19,591 bases of DNA, from the NCBI GenBank assembly GCA_023487865.1, contig JAMDBG010000006.1, positions 1 to 19,591 on the forward strand. Direction: 5' to 3'. Made by a program: the position numbers and the translations under genes. The stretch comes from Deltaproteobacteria bacterium. GTDB taxonomy: Bacteria; Desulfobacterota; Syntrophia; Syntrophales; UBA5619. The notes beneath the pieces are model-generated. The model made no database searches. It saw nothing but the letters and a program-made list of their open reading frames with translations, and was not told the DNA's origin. This document shows, one piece after another, positions 8,782-15,927 of the stretch (the first letter of the stretch is position 1; every line of letters begins with the position of its first letter).

Positions 8782-9053
8782 TTTGCTTTTTGTCAATTTA
8801 AGGCCGGAAAGGCAAGCGAGCGTGAGGATACTTCCTTTGTAGAATGTTCTCTTTGTCAAGTTTGAAGACCTGGGAAAGGGGCTTTACGTCGTCTGCGCAA
8901 TCTGTTAATGATCTCAATGTTCCGGGGAGACTCCTGATATTGCGTGAGAGACATTATGAACGTGGCCATCTGCAGCGGAGGGTACTGACTCTTTCGAATG
9001 CTGTGGTAGTGACGACATTTTGAAAATAACAGGGAATCCTCATAGAGGAAAGT

Positions 9054-10340
9054 ATGAAAATCATACGAACCAGCGACACGGAATTTGAGCGCTTCTTTCA
9101 GCAGATCAGGGAACGGGGCCGGGTCTTCGATCCCGAACTCTGGGCCGCCGTCGGGCGGGTCGTGGAGGACGTGGCCCTGCGGGGGGATGAGGCCCTCTTT
9201 GCCTATACCGCGAAATGGGACGGGCATGCCATCACCGCCGCAACGGTAGAGGCCTCTGTAGAAGAGAGGAAGGAGGCGGCGGTGCAGGTGGCCCCGGCGG
9301 ACCTGGAGATCCTCCGTCTGGCCGGCCGGAGGATCGAGCAGTTCCATCAGCGGCAGCGCCAGGAGGGGTGGTCGGTTGCGGACGAAGAGGGGGTGGAGCT
9401 CGGTCAATCACTCCTCCCCCTCTCCCGTGTCGGCATCTATGCGCCGGGAGGGCTGGCCTGCTATCCTTCTACGGTCCTCATGACGGCGATTCCGGCCCGG
9501 GTCGCCGGCGTGGCTGAGATCCTCCTGGTGACGCCCTCCCGCGACGGGCGGCTTTCGCCCCTGATCGCCGCCGCCGCGGAGCTGGGGGGGGTAACCCGGA
9601 TCTTCAAGGTCGGCGGCGCCCAGGCGATCGCGGCCCTGGCCTTCGGCACCGCTTCCATCCCCCGCGTCGACAAGATCGTCGGTCCCGGGAACGCTTACGT
9701 CGCCGCCGCCAAGAAGATGGTCTTCGGCCGGGTGGCGATCGACATGATCGCCGGACCCAGCGAGGTGCTCATCATCGCGGATGGGACGGGAGCCGCCTCT
9801 TTTGCCGCCGCCGATCTTCTCGCCCAGGCCGAACATGACGAAATGGCGAGCGCCGTCCTGCTGACCCCGGATGCGGCCTTTGCCGAGGCCGTGGCAGCCG
9901 AGGTGACAATGCAAATCGAGAATCTGTCGCGAAAGGGCATCGCCTCCCGTTCGCTTGCGGCCTTCGGCGCCGCAGTCGTGACGCGGGATCTCGGTGAAGC
10001 GGTCGCCCTGGCCAACCGTTTTGCGCCGGAACACCTCGAACTGATGGTAGAAAATCCCCGGCAGCTCCTTGCCAAGATCAGGAATGCGGGCGCGGTCTTT
10101 TTGGGGATGTATACGCCGGAGGCGCTGGGCGATTACATGGCGGGACCCAACCATGTCCTACCGACCGGAGGGACGGCCCGCTTTGCCTCCCCCTTGGGTG
10201 TCTATGACTTTATCAAGCGGACCAGCATCCTCTCGTTTACACGGGAGGCGCTAATGAGGTACGGGCGGCAGACCGCCCGCTTTACGGAGCTGGAAGGCCT
10301 CGACGGCCACGGGAAATCGGTCCGGCTGCGTATGGATTGA
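9054..10340 (+). CDS. hisD: Histidinol dehydrogenase
   Basis: Catalyses the last two steps of histidine synthesis, L-histidinol to L-histidine, with two NAD+ and a catalytic zinc. The 428 residues match the family (about 430). Expected residues are all visible: zinc ligands Q258 and H261 in AQAEHDE, the catalytic pair E326-H327 in FAPEHLEL, D360 and H419. GPGNAYVAAAKK (210-221) is the family signature. GAGG at 9045-9048 supports the ATG. Its GC-rich composition matches murA and prfA rather than the UroD/MFS genes just upstream, which supports the view that murA and hisD were once adjacent. The next gene converges with 13 bases between stops. The 272 bases upstream hold no promoter I could identify. 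Confidence 0.97.
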   Translation: MKIIRTSDTEFERFFQQIRERGRVFDPELWAAVGRVVEDVALRGDEALFAYTAKWDGHAITAATVEASVEERKEAAVQVAPADLEILRLAGRRIEQFHQRQRQEGWSVADEEGVELGQSLLPLSRVGIYAPGGLACYPSTVLMTAIPARVAGVAEILLVTPSRDGRLSPLIAAAAELGGVTRIFKVGGAQAIAALAFGTASIPRVDKIVGPGNAYVAAAKKMVFGRVAIDMIAGPSEVLIIADGTGAASFAAADLLAQAEHDEMASAVLLTPDAAFAEAVAAEVTMQIENLSRKGIASRSLAAFGAAVVTRDLGEAVALANRFAPEHLELMVENPRQLLAKIRNAGAVFLGMYTPEALGDYMAGPNHVLPTGGTARFASPLGVYDFIKRTSILSFTREALMRYGRQTARFTELEGLDGHGKSVRLRMD

Positions 10341-10353
10341 ATCCGGCGCCCTC

Positions 10354-12057
10354 CTATCCCCGGTCCCATCCTCCCCGGGACCGCAACTCCTGCACAACCT
10401 GGCCGGCCCTCTCCCTCAGGGTGAGATAATCGGTCTTGGCCACCCGGTTCAGCGGAATCTCGCCCACTTTGAGGATCACCACATGGGACGGGCGGGAATA
10501 GGCGGAGATGTCCTCGCAGGCGGCGATGACCTCTTCGGGCGTGAGGGTCTGACCGTCCAGGCATTCCACGAAGGCCATGATCCCCTCGCTGAACACCTCG
10601 TGCTCCACGCCGACGACGGACACCAGAGCGACCTTGTCCTTGAGCTTCGCGTGGATGTGGCGTTCGACGTCCTCCGGGAAGACCTGATACCCCTTCGGCT
10701 TGATGATGAGCTTGGCCCGGCCGGAGAAGTGAAGCCCCTTGTCATCGTATGTGCCGACGTCACCCGTATAGCAGATCCCCTCCTTCGTGACGGTCTTGGC
10801 CGTATTATCCGGATCCCCCAGATAACCGAGGAAGACCTGGGGACCGGAGAAGCAGATCTCCCCGACCTCTCCTGCGGGTTTCTCCGCACCGGCGGTCCCG
10901 TCGGGATTCATGGGACGGCGGATGGTGAGGGGGCAAAGGGGGGAGTCATAGCCGATCCCCTGGGCGAGCTCGTCCACATCGGCGTCCACGTTCGTGTAGG
11001 TGCAGAAACCCGCCGTTTCCGTGAGCCCCAGGCCCGTTCCGATCCGGGGGGCCATCGCCTTCATCTTCACCAGGAACTCCCTGGGCACCGCCTGGCCGCC
11101 GTAAATGGCGAAGCGAAGACTGGACAGGTCATACTTCGGATACTCGGGGAGACGCCACTCCATGTTGAACAGGGCCGGGATCTGGCCGATGATGGTGACC
11201 CGGTTCCTCTCGACCGCCTCCAGGGAGAGCTTCGGGTCGAAGATGTGAAGGATAACCGCGACACCGCCGCCGAAGAGGATCGTCCCGAGCTGCTCCGTCG
11301 TGCACCCCACATGGGAAGGGGGAAGATTGATCAGCATCCGGTCGGATTTGTCCAGTTCAAAGCCCACGGACAGGGAGATGTTCTGGATCAGGATGTTCTC
11401 ATGGCACAGAAGCGCCGGCTTCGGGGAGCCGGTGGAGCCTGTCGTAAAGATGATGAGCGCCGCGTCCCGCCTGCCGACCTGCCGCCGCGCCTTCTTCACC
11501 CGGCCGGTGAGGAGGTTCATCAGAAACACCTTCTTGATGTCCTTGACGAATTCCGTGATCCCCACGGCGCCGTCCATGATCAGGTCCGCCTCTTTCTGGA
11601 ATTGCACCCAGTGGCGGATGGAAGGGCAGGCGGACATCACCTCGCGGATGATCGGCCTGAAGTCGACGACCGGCGTCTTTCCCAAAAAGAAATAGGCCTT
11701 TGGTTTCATCTTTCCCATGCAGGTGATGATCTCCTTGGCCTTCAGGCGCAGGTCCAGGGGGGCGATGATGATGCCGACGCGGTAGCAGGCGTAGATGAGA
11801 TAGACATGTTCCTTCAGGAGCGGGAGGCTGGTGGCGATGATGTCCCCTTTGACAAGCCCGATGGAGAGGAGCTTGGCCGCAAAGGCCGAGACAGAGGTGT
11901 TGAATTTTTTCCAGGTGACCGTCTCGCCGGTGTTGTGCTCGATGAGCGCCGTGTCTTTGGGCCGCTGATCGGCGTAAAGGGAGATATAATCGGCGATGTT
12001 CGGAAGGAGGGATGCATACATCTCACGGCAGCGTTCGTCTTTCTGATGATCCTTCAT
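10354..12057 (-). CDS. AMP-dependent acyl-CoA synthetase/ligase (ANL superfamily)
   Basis: The 567-residue adenylate-forming enzyme probably activates a carboxylic acid to acyl-AMP and then acyl-CoA. Seen: the ATP-binding loop FTTGSTGSPKP (204-214), the core motif GLGLTETAG (342-350), YTGDVGTYDDKG (430-441) with the ribose-contacting D433, the hinge GRAKLIIKPKGYQVFPEDVE (446-465), and the C-terminal catalytic lysine K541 in PLNRVAKTDY. The last motif differs from the common PRTxxGK form. The pattern fits fatty-acid or aryl-CoA ligases; the substrate is undetermined. GTGAGG lies upstream of the start; a later Met14 is possible. It converges on hisD, so it is a separate transcription unit. A degrader of fatty or aromatic acids would need several such enzymes. 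Confidence 0.9.
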   Translation of the reverse strand: MKDHQKDERCREMYASLLPNIADYISLYADQRPKDTALIEHNTGETVTWKKFNTSVSAFAAKLLSIGLVKGDIIATSLPLLKEHVYLIYACYRVGIIIAPLDLRLKAKEIITCMGKMKPKAYFFLGKTPVVDFRPIIREVMSACPSIRHWVQFQKEADLIMDGAVGITEFVKDIKKVFLMNLLTGRVKKARRQVGRRDAALIIFTTGSTGSPKPALLCHENILIQNISLSVGFELDKSDRMLINLPPSHVGCTTEQLGTILFGGGVAVILHIFDPKLSLEAVERNRVTIIGQIPALFNMEWRLPEYPKYDLSSLRFAIYGGQAVPREFLVKMKAMAPRIGTGLGLTETAGFCTYTNVDADVDELAQGIGYDSPLCPLTIRRPMNPDGTAGAEKPAGEVGEICFSGPQVFLGYLGDPDNTAKTVTKEGICYTGDVGTYDDKGLHFSGRAKLIIKPKGYQVFPEDVERHIHAKLKDKVALVSVVGVEHEVFSEGIMAFVECLDGQTLTPEEVIAACEDISAYSRPSHVVILKVGEIPLNRVAKTDYLTLRERAGQVVQELRSRGGWDRG

Positions 12058-12105
12058 GGCGAGGCCTCACTATGATGGGATTAGGGTATGACCGTTGAGG
12101 TTTAT

Positions 12106-12135
12106 GAAGTACCGGAAGATGATCCCCTCTGTCAA
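12106..12135 (-). promoter_or_regulatory. Possible promoter of the acyl-CoA synthetase gene
   Basis: On the minus strand, a perfect TTGACA (12135-12130) is followed after 18 bases by a weak -10, TACTTC (12111-12106), about 50 bases before the start codon. Only the -35 box is convincing. Confidence 0.35.
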
Positions 12136-12187
12136 GGAATATCGGCGGCGCCAAAGTCTGTTCATCGATCTTTGCTCGGCGGCTTGG

Positions 12188-12217
12188 CTGTTCAGTATGC
12201 AGGCAAAAGGTGAACAG
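12188..12217. repeat. Inverted repeat downstream of the DUF1232 gene
   Basis: CTGTTCA (12188-12194) and TGAACAG (12211-12217) form a perfect 7-bp dyad with a 16-base spacer, lying 34 bases after the DUF1232 stop on the minus strand. There is no following T run. It may be a weak hairpin ending that transcript or a regulator site for the synthetase gene; the role is undetermined. Confidence 0.3.
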
Positions 12218-12250
12218 TGATGTGCATCTTCCGTGCTTTCACGCCGGTTC

Positions 12251-12646
12251 TTAAGGGCGATTGACAATCCTGATGATAAGCCAGACGGTGAGCGCCGCCG
12301 CGAGGATCCAAATCAGGACGATCACCACGGCCGCGATCATCCCCGCCCGTGTTGCTCGGCCCACGATCGTCTCCGATCTCTGGCGGCACTCCGCAAGGAT
12401 CTCCGGCGGGATCATCCGGATGACGAGCATGATCCCCAGCGGGATGAGGATCACATCGTCCAGGTATCCCAGAACGGGGATGAAATCCGGGATCAGGTCG
12501 ATCGGGGAGAGGGCATAGCCGACGACGAGAAGGGCAAGGGTCTTCGCGTACCAGGAAACATCCGGGTGGCGGCAGGCCAGATAGAGAGTAAAGGTCTCCT
12601 TCTTCAGGGCCTTCACACGCTCCCTCCAGGGACCTGACAATCTCAT
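12251..12646 (-). CDS. DUF1232 small membrane protein
   Basis: A 131-residue protein. Residues about 33-70 carry the DUF1232 core, YALSPIDLIPDFIPVLGYLDD (44-64), a short hydrophobic motif found in many bacterial and some plant membrane proteins; its biochemical role is unknown. A second strong hydrophobic segment (about 103-127) ends just before the C-terminus, so it is probably an inner-membrane protein with one or two spans. GGAG sits about eight bases before the ATG. Transcribed on the same strand as the acyl-CoA synthetase but 193 bases ahead of it, with a dyad and a possible promoter between them, so co-transcription is uncertain. Confidence 0.85.
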   Translation of the reverse strand: MRLSGPWRERVKALKKETFTLYLACRHPDVSWYAKTLALLVVGYALSPIDLIPDFIPVLGYLDDVILIPLGIMLVIRMIPPEILAECRQRSETIVGRATRAGMIAAVVIVLIWILAAALTVWLIIRIVNRP

Positions 12647-12936
12647 GAGAGGTTCTCCGGTTCCGTCCCATGCGATAGGGATTTGATTGACGCGGGATGA
12701 GAATGCCTTGATTGTTTTAACGCAGTCATGGTGCTTCCCACAGCAATACGACGAGGATAAGTCCCGGCGCCAGCGGATATCGAATTTTCAAAGGGTGAAT
12801 TCCCGATCATGGCTTCGGGCTGAGCGATTTATGCAAAAACATTGTGGGGCAGTATTGCATTTTTGGCGTCTTATGTCCATTTTTATAGGCTTCAATATCC
12901 TTTTTACAAACCCCGATAATCACTTACAACACATGG

Positions 12937-13140
12937 TCGATGTAGATGGCCGATAACCTTTAACAACATCAAGATGTCCAAGAAATATAAGAGGTGTGAT
13001 TAATTGAAAATTACGCAACAGTAATACCAATAAAGGTCAACGCAAGGATAACCCTTTTTTTAATCCCTAACGTATAGGGGAAATTGGGCGGAATGATTGG
13101 GACCCCGTTTCTCGTCATTGAAGAAACGGGGTTTTTGTTT
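12937..13140 (+). ncRNA. Candidate small RNA ending at an orphan terminator
   Basis: The near-perfect terminator at 13102-13140 has no + strand gene before it for more than 2.7 kb, the nearest upstream genes being on the minus strand. A weak promoter-like pair at 12903-12930 (spacing 16) would start transcription near 12937 and give an RNA of about 200 bases. Within it CCCTA (about 13063-13067) and TAGGG can pair as a small hairpin. No known RNA family is recognised. Boundaries are guesses apart from the 3' end. Confidence 0.3.
13102..13140 (+). terminator. Strong Rho-independent terminator
   Basis: An 11-bp perfect stem (ACCCCGTTTCT at 13102-13112, AGAAACGGGGT at 13122-13132) with a 9-base loop, followed by T-rich TTTTTGTTT ending at 13140. 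The T run is only on the + strand, so it terminates rightward transcription. No + strand gene lies before it. Confidence 0.85.
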
Positions 13141-13329
13141 AGGAGTCCGGCGTCGAGCAGACAGACCAGTCGATTCCCCGAGTGGACGACCGCCGGGAAC
13201 ATTCGGTCGAGGTCAGAATCAACGCCGCGGGTGATTGAAGCTCTCCGCATGAGCGGTTCGATGACATTCCGAGTAAGACGGCGAAGAGAATGGTGTGGAA
13301 GGGCCTTTGCGTCTCAGATGAAAATCACC

Positions 13330-13358
13330 TTGACAGGCAAGATTCCTTTCCGTATCGT
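13330..13358 (+). promoter_or_regulatory. Sigma70-type promoter for the response-regulator block
   Basis: Perfect -35 TTGACA (13330-13335), 17-base spacer, -10 TATCGT (13353-13358, four of six matches). Predicted start near 13365, giving a leader of about 119 bases before the response-regulator ATG. Confidence 0.6.
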
Positions 13359-13483
13359 TTATCCATCGTCAACTCACGCAAAAGCAAGTTCTTGTCAATT
13401 GAGGGTTATCTTTAGCTGGAGTGAGAACTGTTCTATGGTTCAATCTTCATGTTCCACGTCAATTACCGCTGGAGGGATAATAG

Positions 13484-13870
13484 ATGGATACTGTAAAACC
13501 AAGGGTTTTACTCGCTGATGATGAATCCCATATCAGATCGTTAATGAAGGCGGTGATCAAGACGCTTGGCTATGATGTGATTGCCGAGGCGGTCAACGGC
13601 AGTGAAGCGGTTGATCTTTGCGTGAAGGAGAAGCCCGATCTACTCCTCATGGATATCAATATGCCCGTTAAAACGGGTATCGAGGCCCTGAAAGAAATCG
13701 TTTCCCTATGTCCGAAAACGTGTGTGATCATGTTATCTTCTGTTTCGGATATGGAAAGCGTACAGGAGGCCATTGAAGCAGGTGCAACGCATTTTATCCG
13801 AAAAGATACGCCGATAACGGAGATGAAGACGATCATCACTGAGGCATGGGATGATTACAAATCGTCTTAG
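13484..13870 (+). CDS. Single-domain response regulator (CheY-like)
   Basis: A 128-residue receiver domain with no output domain. The acidic pocket is D12/D13 (LLADDES), the phosphorylated aspartate is D57 in LLLMDINMP, the switch Ser is S85 in VIMLSS, and the conserved lysine is K107 in FIRKD. GGAGGG at 13471-13476 lies seven bases before the ATG. With no DNA-binding part it must act through protein contact. The histidine kinase at 15928 is the obvious partner candidate, and the assembly ATPase at 14182 a possible target, but both links are inferred from position only. It is preceded by a sigma70-type promoter and is probably the first gene of the block. Confidence 0.95.
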   Translation: MDTVKPRVLLADDESHIRSLMKAVIKTLGYDVIAEAVNGSEAVDLCVKEKPDLLLMDINMPVKTGIEALKEIVSLCPKTCVIMLSSVSDMESVQEAIEAGATHFIRKDTPITEMKTIITEAWDDYKSS

Positions 13871-13945
13871 CATCGGTGGTTGCTCGTACAAAATTAGGCC
13901 CGGCTGCGAAGTTCTATAAGGGATACTGCAATTACAGGTGTGACT

Positions 13946-14107
13946 ATGCTGGAAAAATACAACCTCAACGAGATGCTTGAAGAAATCAGGGAGGATGATC
14001 AGGAGGGGAATAAATCGGCGGCACGAATCATCTCCCAGGAAGATATCAAAAGGATAATTCTTGAAAAAAAGAAAAAGAAGAAAGACAACCCACCCCCTCC
14101 CGGTTAA
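13946..14107 (+). CDS. Hypothetical 53-residue charged protein with Lys and Pro tail
   Basis: The open frame codes for a small, very charged protein. The N-terminal half is acidic (LEKYNLNEMLEEIREDDQEG), and the second half (SQEDIKRIILE) is followed by six lysines and a four-proline run near the end. There is no signal peptide or membrane segment. AGGTG lies a few bases before the ATG. It sits 75 bases after the response regulator and 74 bases before the assembly ATPase, on the same strand, so it is probably in the same transcript. I do not recognise a family. Possible roles are a binding partner of the ATPase or of the regulator; that is inference. Coding status rests on RBS, position and biased composition. 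Confidence 0.6.
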   Translation: MLEKYNLNEMLEEIREDDQEGNKSAARIISQEDIKRIILEKKKKKKDNPPPPG

Positions 14108-14181
14108 TTTGATGATGTAAATGTAAAGTGCGTGCAGGTGCAAGTCATCAGGCCTTGATTGCTCCGAGATAGAGGAGAGCC

Positions 14182-15876
14182 ATGATTAGAAATGTCAATT
14201 TTCAGAAACTTGCGGTCGACCATCAACTTATTTCAGAGGCAGACATAGCAAGGCTCTCCGGAAAATACGGTGACGATGCTTTTGCCGTTCTCATGCATCT
14301 GGTGCGTGGTGCGGCTGCAACAAGAAATTTCTTGGGAAAGCTCTGGGGGGATTCCATAGGCGTTGCTTATGTTGATCTTAAAAAAAGTATCTTTCAGAAC
14401 CCGGCCGTTCAGCAGCTCTCCCAAGAGGACGCCCTGAAACTCAAGGTTATTCCTATTTATCAGCTGGGCGCTTCCATTACGATTGCCTCTGCCAATCCCA
14501 CTGATGAGTCTCTTCTTGCCGAGCTGCAAAGGATCCTTCTCAAGCCGGTCAGCCTGGTTTTTTCTTTTCCCGACGATATTGAAGATGCAATAATGATTCA
14601 ATATCAGTCAGGTTCAGTCCTGGGCGGGCTGATGGAGAAAATCGCTTCCAACTCCCTGTTCAAAGCAACAGGGACAATCAATGCGGAACAGCTTAAGGGC
14701 CTGGCGGGAGATCAGGCAATCATCCAGTTTGCGCAGGCGCTGGTCCTTCTGGCCGTCAAGGAGAGAAGCAGCGACATTCATATTGAACCCGCGGAGGACG
14801 TCGTAAGGGTGAGGTTTCGCATAGACGGTGTTCTCCATGAAAGATTGAAGTTGGAGACCGAACTTCTGCCCCCCCTGATTACACGGTATAAAGTCATGTC
14901 TGGTCTGGACATAACGGAACGGAGAAGACCGCAGGATGGACGGATCACCGTAAAGCTTGCCCACGGTTCCATCGATATCAGGTTTTCCAGTATCCCGATC
15001 ATTTATGGCCAGAAGATCGTGATGCGCATCTTGGGGCAGACTGAAATGAGAGAGGCGCCCGACGTGTATGATATCGGGTTGTCGAAGAAGCATCTCGATA
15101 CGATGATCAGAATCATCGAAAATCCCAACGGCGTGTTTTATGTGACAGGCCCCACCGGCTCCGGGAAGACGACCACGCTCTATGCCGCTATCAAGCATAT
15201 CAATGTGCCGGGAATCAATATTATGACCGTGGAAGATCCTGTGGAGATCCGTCTGCCGGGAATCAATCAGGTTCAAATCAATCATGAAATCGATCTGGAT
15301 TTCGCGGCCGTTCTGCGCTCCTTTCTCAGGCAGGACCCGGATGTCATTTTAGTGGGGGAGATCAGGGATGCGGAAACGGCCAGGATATGTGCGCAGGCCG
15401 CCCTTACGGGACATCTCGTCCTCACGACCCTGCATACCAATAACGCCTTGCAGGCGATAACCCGGCTCATCGACATCGGGCTGGAACCTTTCCTTGTCGC
15501 CCCTTCGATCATCGGTACCATGGCTCAGCGACTCGTCCGTAAATTATGCGATAACTGCAAGGAAATCTATCAGGTTCCTCAAGAGGAGCTGGATAGATTG
15601 TTTATTCATGACGGCAAGAAAGAGATACATTTTTACCGGGCAAAAGGGTGCGCACAGTGCAGTGATACCGGATTTTCCGGCCGTATCGGCATTCACGAGA
15701 TATTTATCGTCAGTGAAGAAGTAAGGCATCTGATCGCAACCAATGCCAATGCCCTGGATATCATGGATGCAGCCATCAAATCAGGTTTTAAGCCCATGCG
15801 CTATGACGGCATCAAGAAAGTTATCCGTGGACTCACGACCATTGAAGAGGTTGACCGGGTGACAATCAAGGCGTAG
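14182..15876 (+). CDS. Type II secretion/type IV pilus assembly ATPase (GspE/PilB/MshE family)
   Basis: A 564-residue cytoplasmic hexameric ATPase that powers pilus or pseudopilus assembly. The N-terminal part (about 1-145) resembles the GspE_N/MshEN domain, which in MshE and some PilB proteins binds cyclic di-GMP. The Asp box starts at D198 (SSDIHIEPAEDVVRVRFRIDG). Walker A is GPTGSGKT (323-330, K329), Walker B is PDVILVGEIRD with E393, followed by the His box TGHLVLTTLHTNNA. Two cysteine pairs, C456/C459 and C490/C493, form the zinc-binding C-terminal domain of GspE/PilB. GGAGAG precedes the ATG. No pilin, inner-membrane platform or secretin gene is visible within 5 kb on either side. It sits between a response regulator and a histidine kinase, suggesting a signal-controlled assembly motor. 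Confidence 0.93.
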   Translation: MIRNVNFQKLAVDHQLISEADIARLSGKYGDDAFAVLMHLVRGAAATRNFLGKLWGDSIGVAYVDLKKSIFQNPAVQQLSQEDALKLKVIPIYQLGASITIASANPTDESLLAELQRILLKPVSLVFSFPDDIEDAIMIQYQSGSVLGGLMEKIASNSLFKATGTINAEQLKGLAGDQAIIQFAQALVLLAVKERSSDIHIEPAEDVVRVRFRIDGVLHERLKLETELLPPLITRYKVMSGLDITERRRPQDGRITVKLAHGSIDIRFSSIPIIYGQKIVMRILGQTEMREAPDVYDIGLSKKHLDTMIRIIENPNGVFYVTGPTGSGKTTTLYAAIKHINVPGINIMTVEDPVEIRLPGINQVQINHEIDLDFAAVLRSFLRQDPDVILVGEIRDAETARICAQAALTGHLVLTTLHTNNALQAITRLIDIGLEPFLVAPSIIGTMAQRLVRKLCDNCKEIYQVPQEELDRLFIHDGKKEIHFYRAKGCAQCSDTGFSGRIGIHEIFIVSEEVRHLIATNANALDIMDAAIKSGFKPMRYDGIKKVIRGLTTIEEVDRVTIKA

Positions 15877-15927
15877 CGTGTAAAAAGCGATTATCTTTGT
15901 CAGAAGAGTTAATAGAAGGATTACGAT

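Larger units (their letters stand above)
12647..13483. other. 837-base stretch without a convincing protein gene
   Basis: Short open frames on both strands (for example 12687-12956 +, 13011-13250 -, 13084-13518 +) have no ribosome binding sites and no protein-like composition. What is visible: a weak promoter-like pair (TTTACA 12903-12908, TACAAC 12925-12930), a strong + strand terminator at 13102-13140, and a sigma70-type promoter at 13330-13358 for the response regulator. I saw no tRNA, riboswitch or CRISPR signature. The stretch between the weak promoter and the terminator could encode a small RNA of about 200 bases. Confidence 0.6.

Noticed and set aside
8856..8970. Minus-strand frame of about 37 codons upstream of hisD, ending in an Arg-rich tail
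   Set aside because: No ribosome binding site, runs on from a frame antisense to hisD, and no family is recognised. A transposase remnant was considered but no motif supports it.
9408..10154. 248-codon minus-strand frame opposite hisD
   Set aside because: hisD has all catalytic residues; the antisense product is Gly/Asp/Arg-rich filler.
10341..10353. Same 13-base spacing at both convergent junctions (3853-3865 and 10341-10353)
   Set aside because: The two spacers share no sequence and neither forms a hairpin; equal length is taken as coincidence.
10483..12075. 530-codon + strand open frame opposite the acyl-CoA synthetase gene
   Set aside because: It mirrors a GC-rich gene whose minus-strand product has every ANL motif. 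The + strand product is rich in Asp, His, Arg and Gly without domains and has no ribosome binding site.
13365..13483. Possible cyclic-di-GMP (GEMM) riboswitch because of CACGCAAAAGCAA in the leader
   Set aside because: The second conserved block and the GAAA tetraloop-receptor parts are missing.
13084..13518. 144-codon + strand frame running into the response-regulator gene
   Set aside because: It contains the terminator stem and promoter within it, has Ser/Arg-rich random composition and overlaps the well-supported regulator start.
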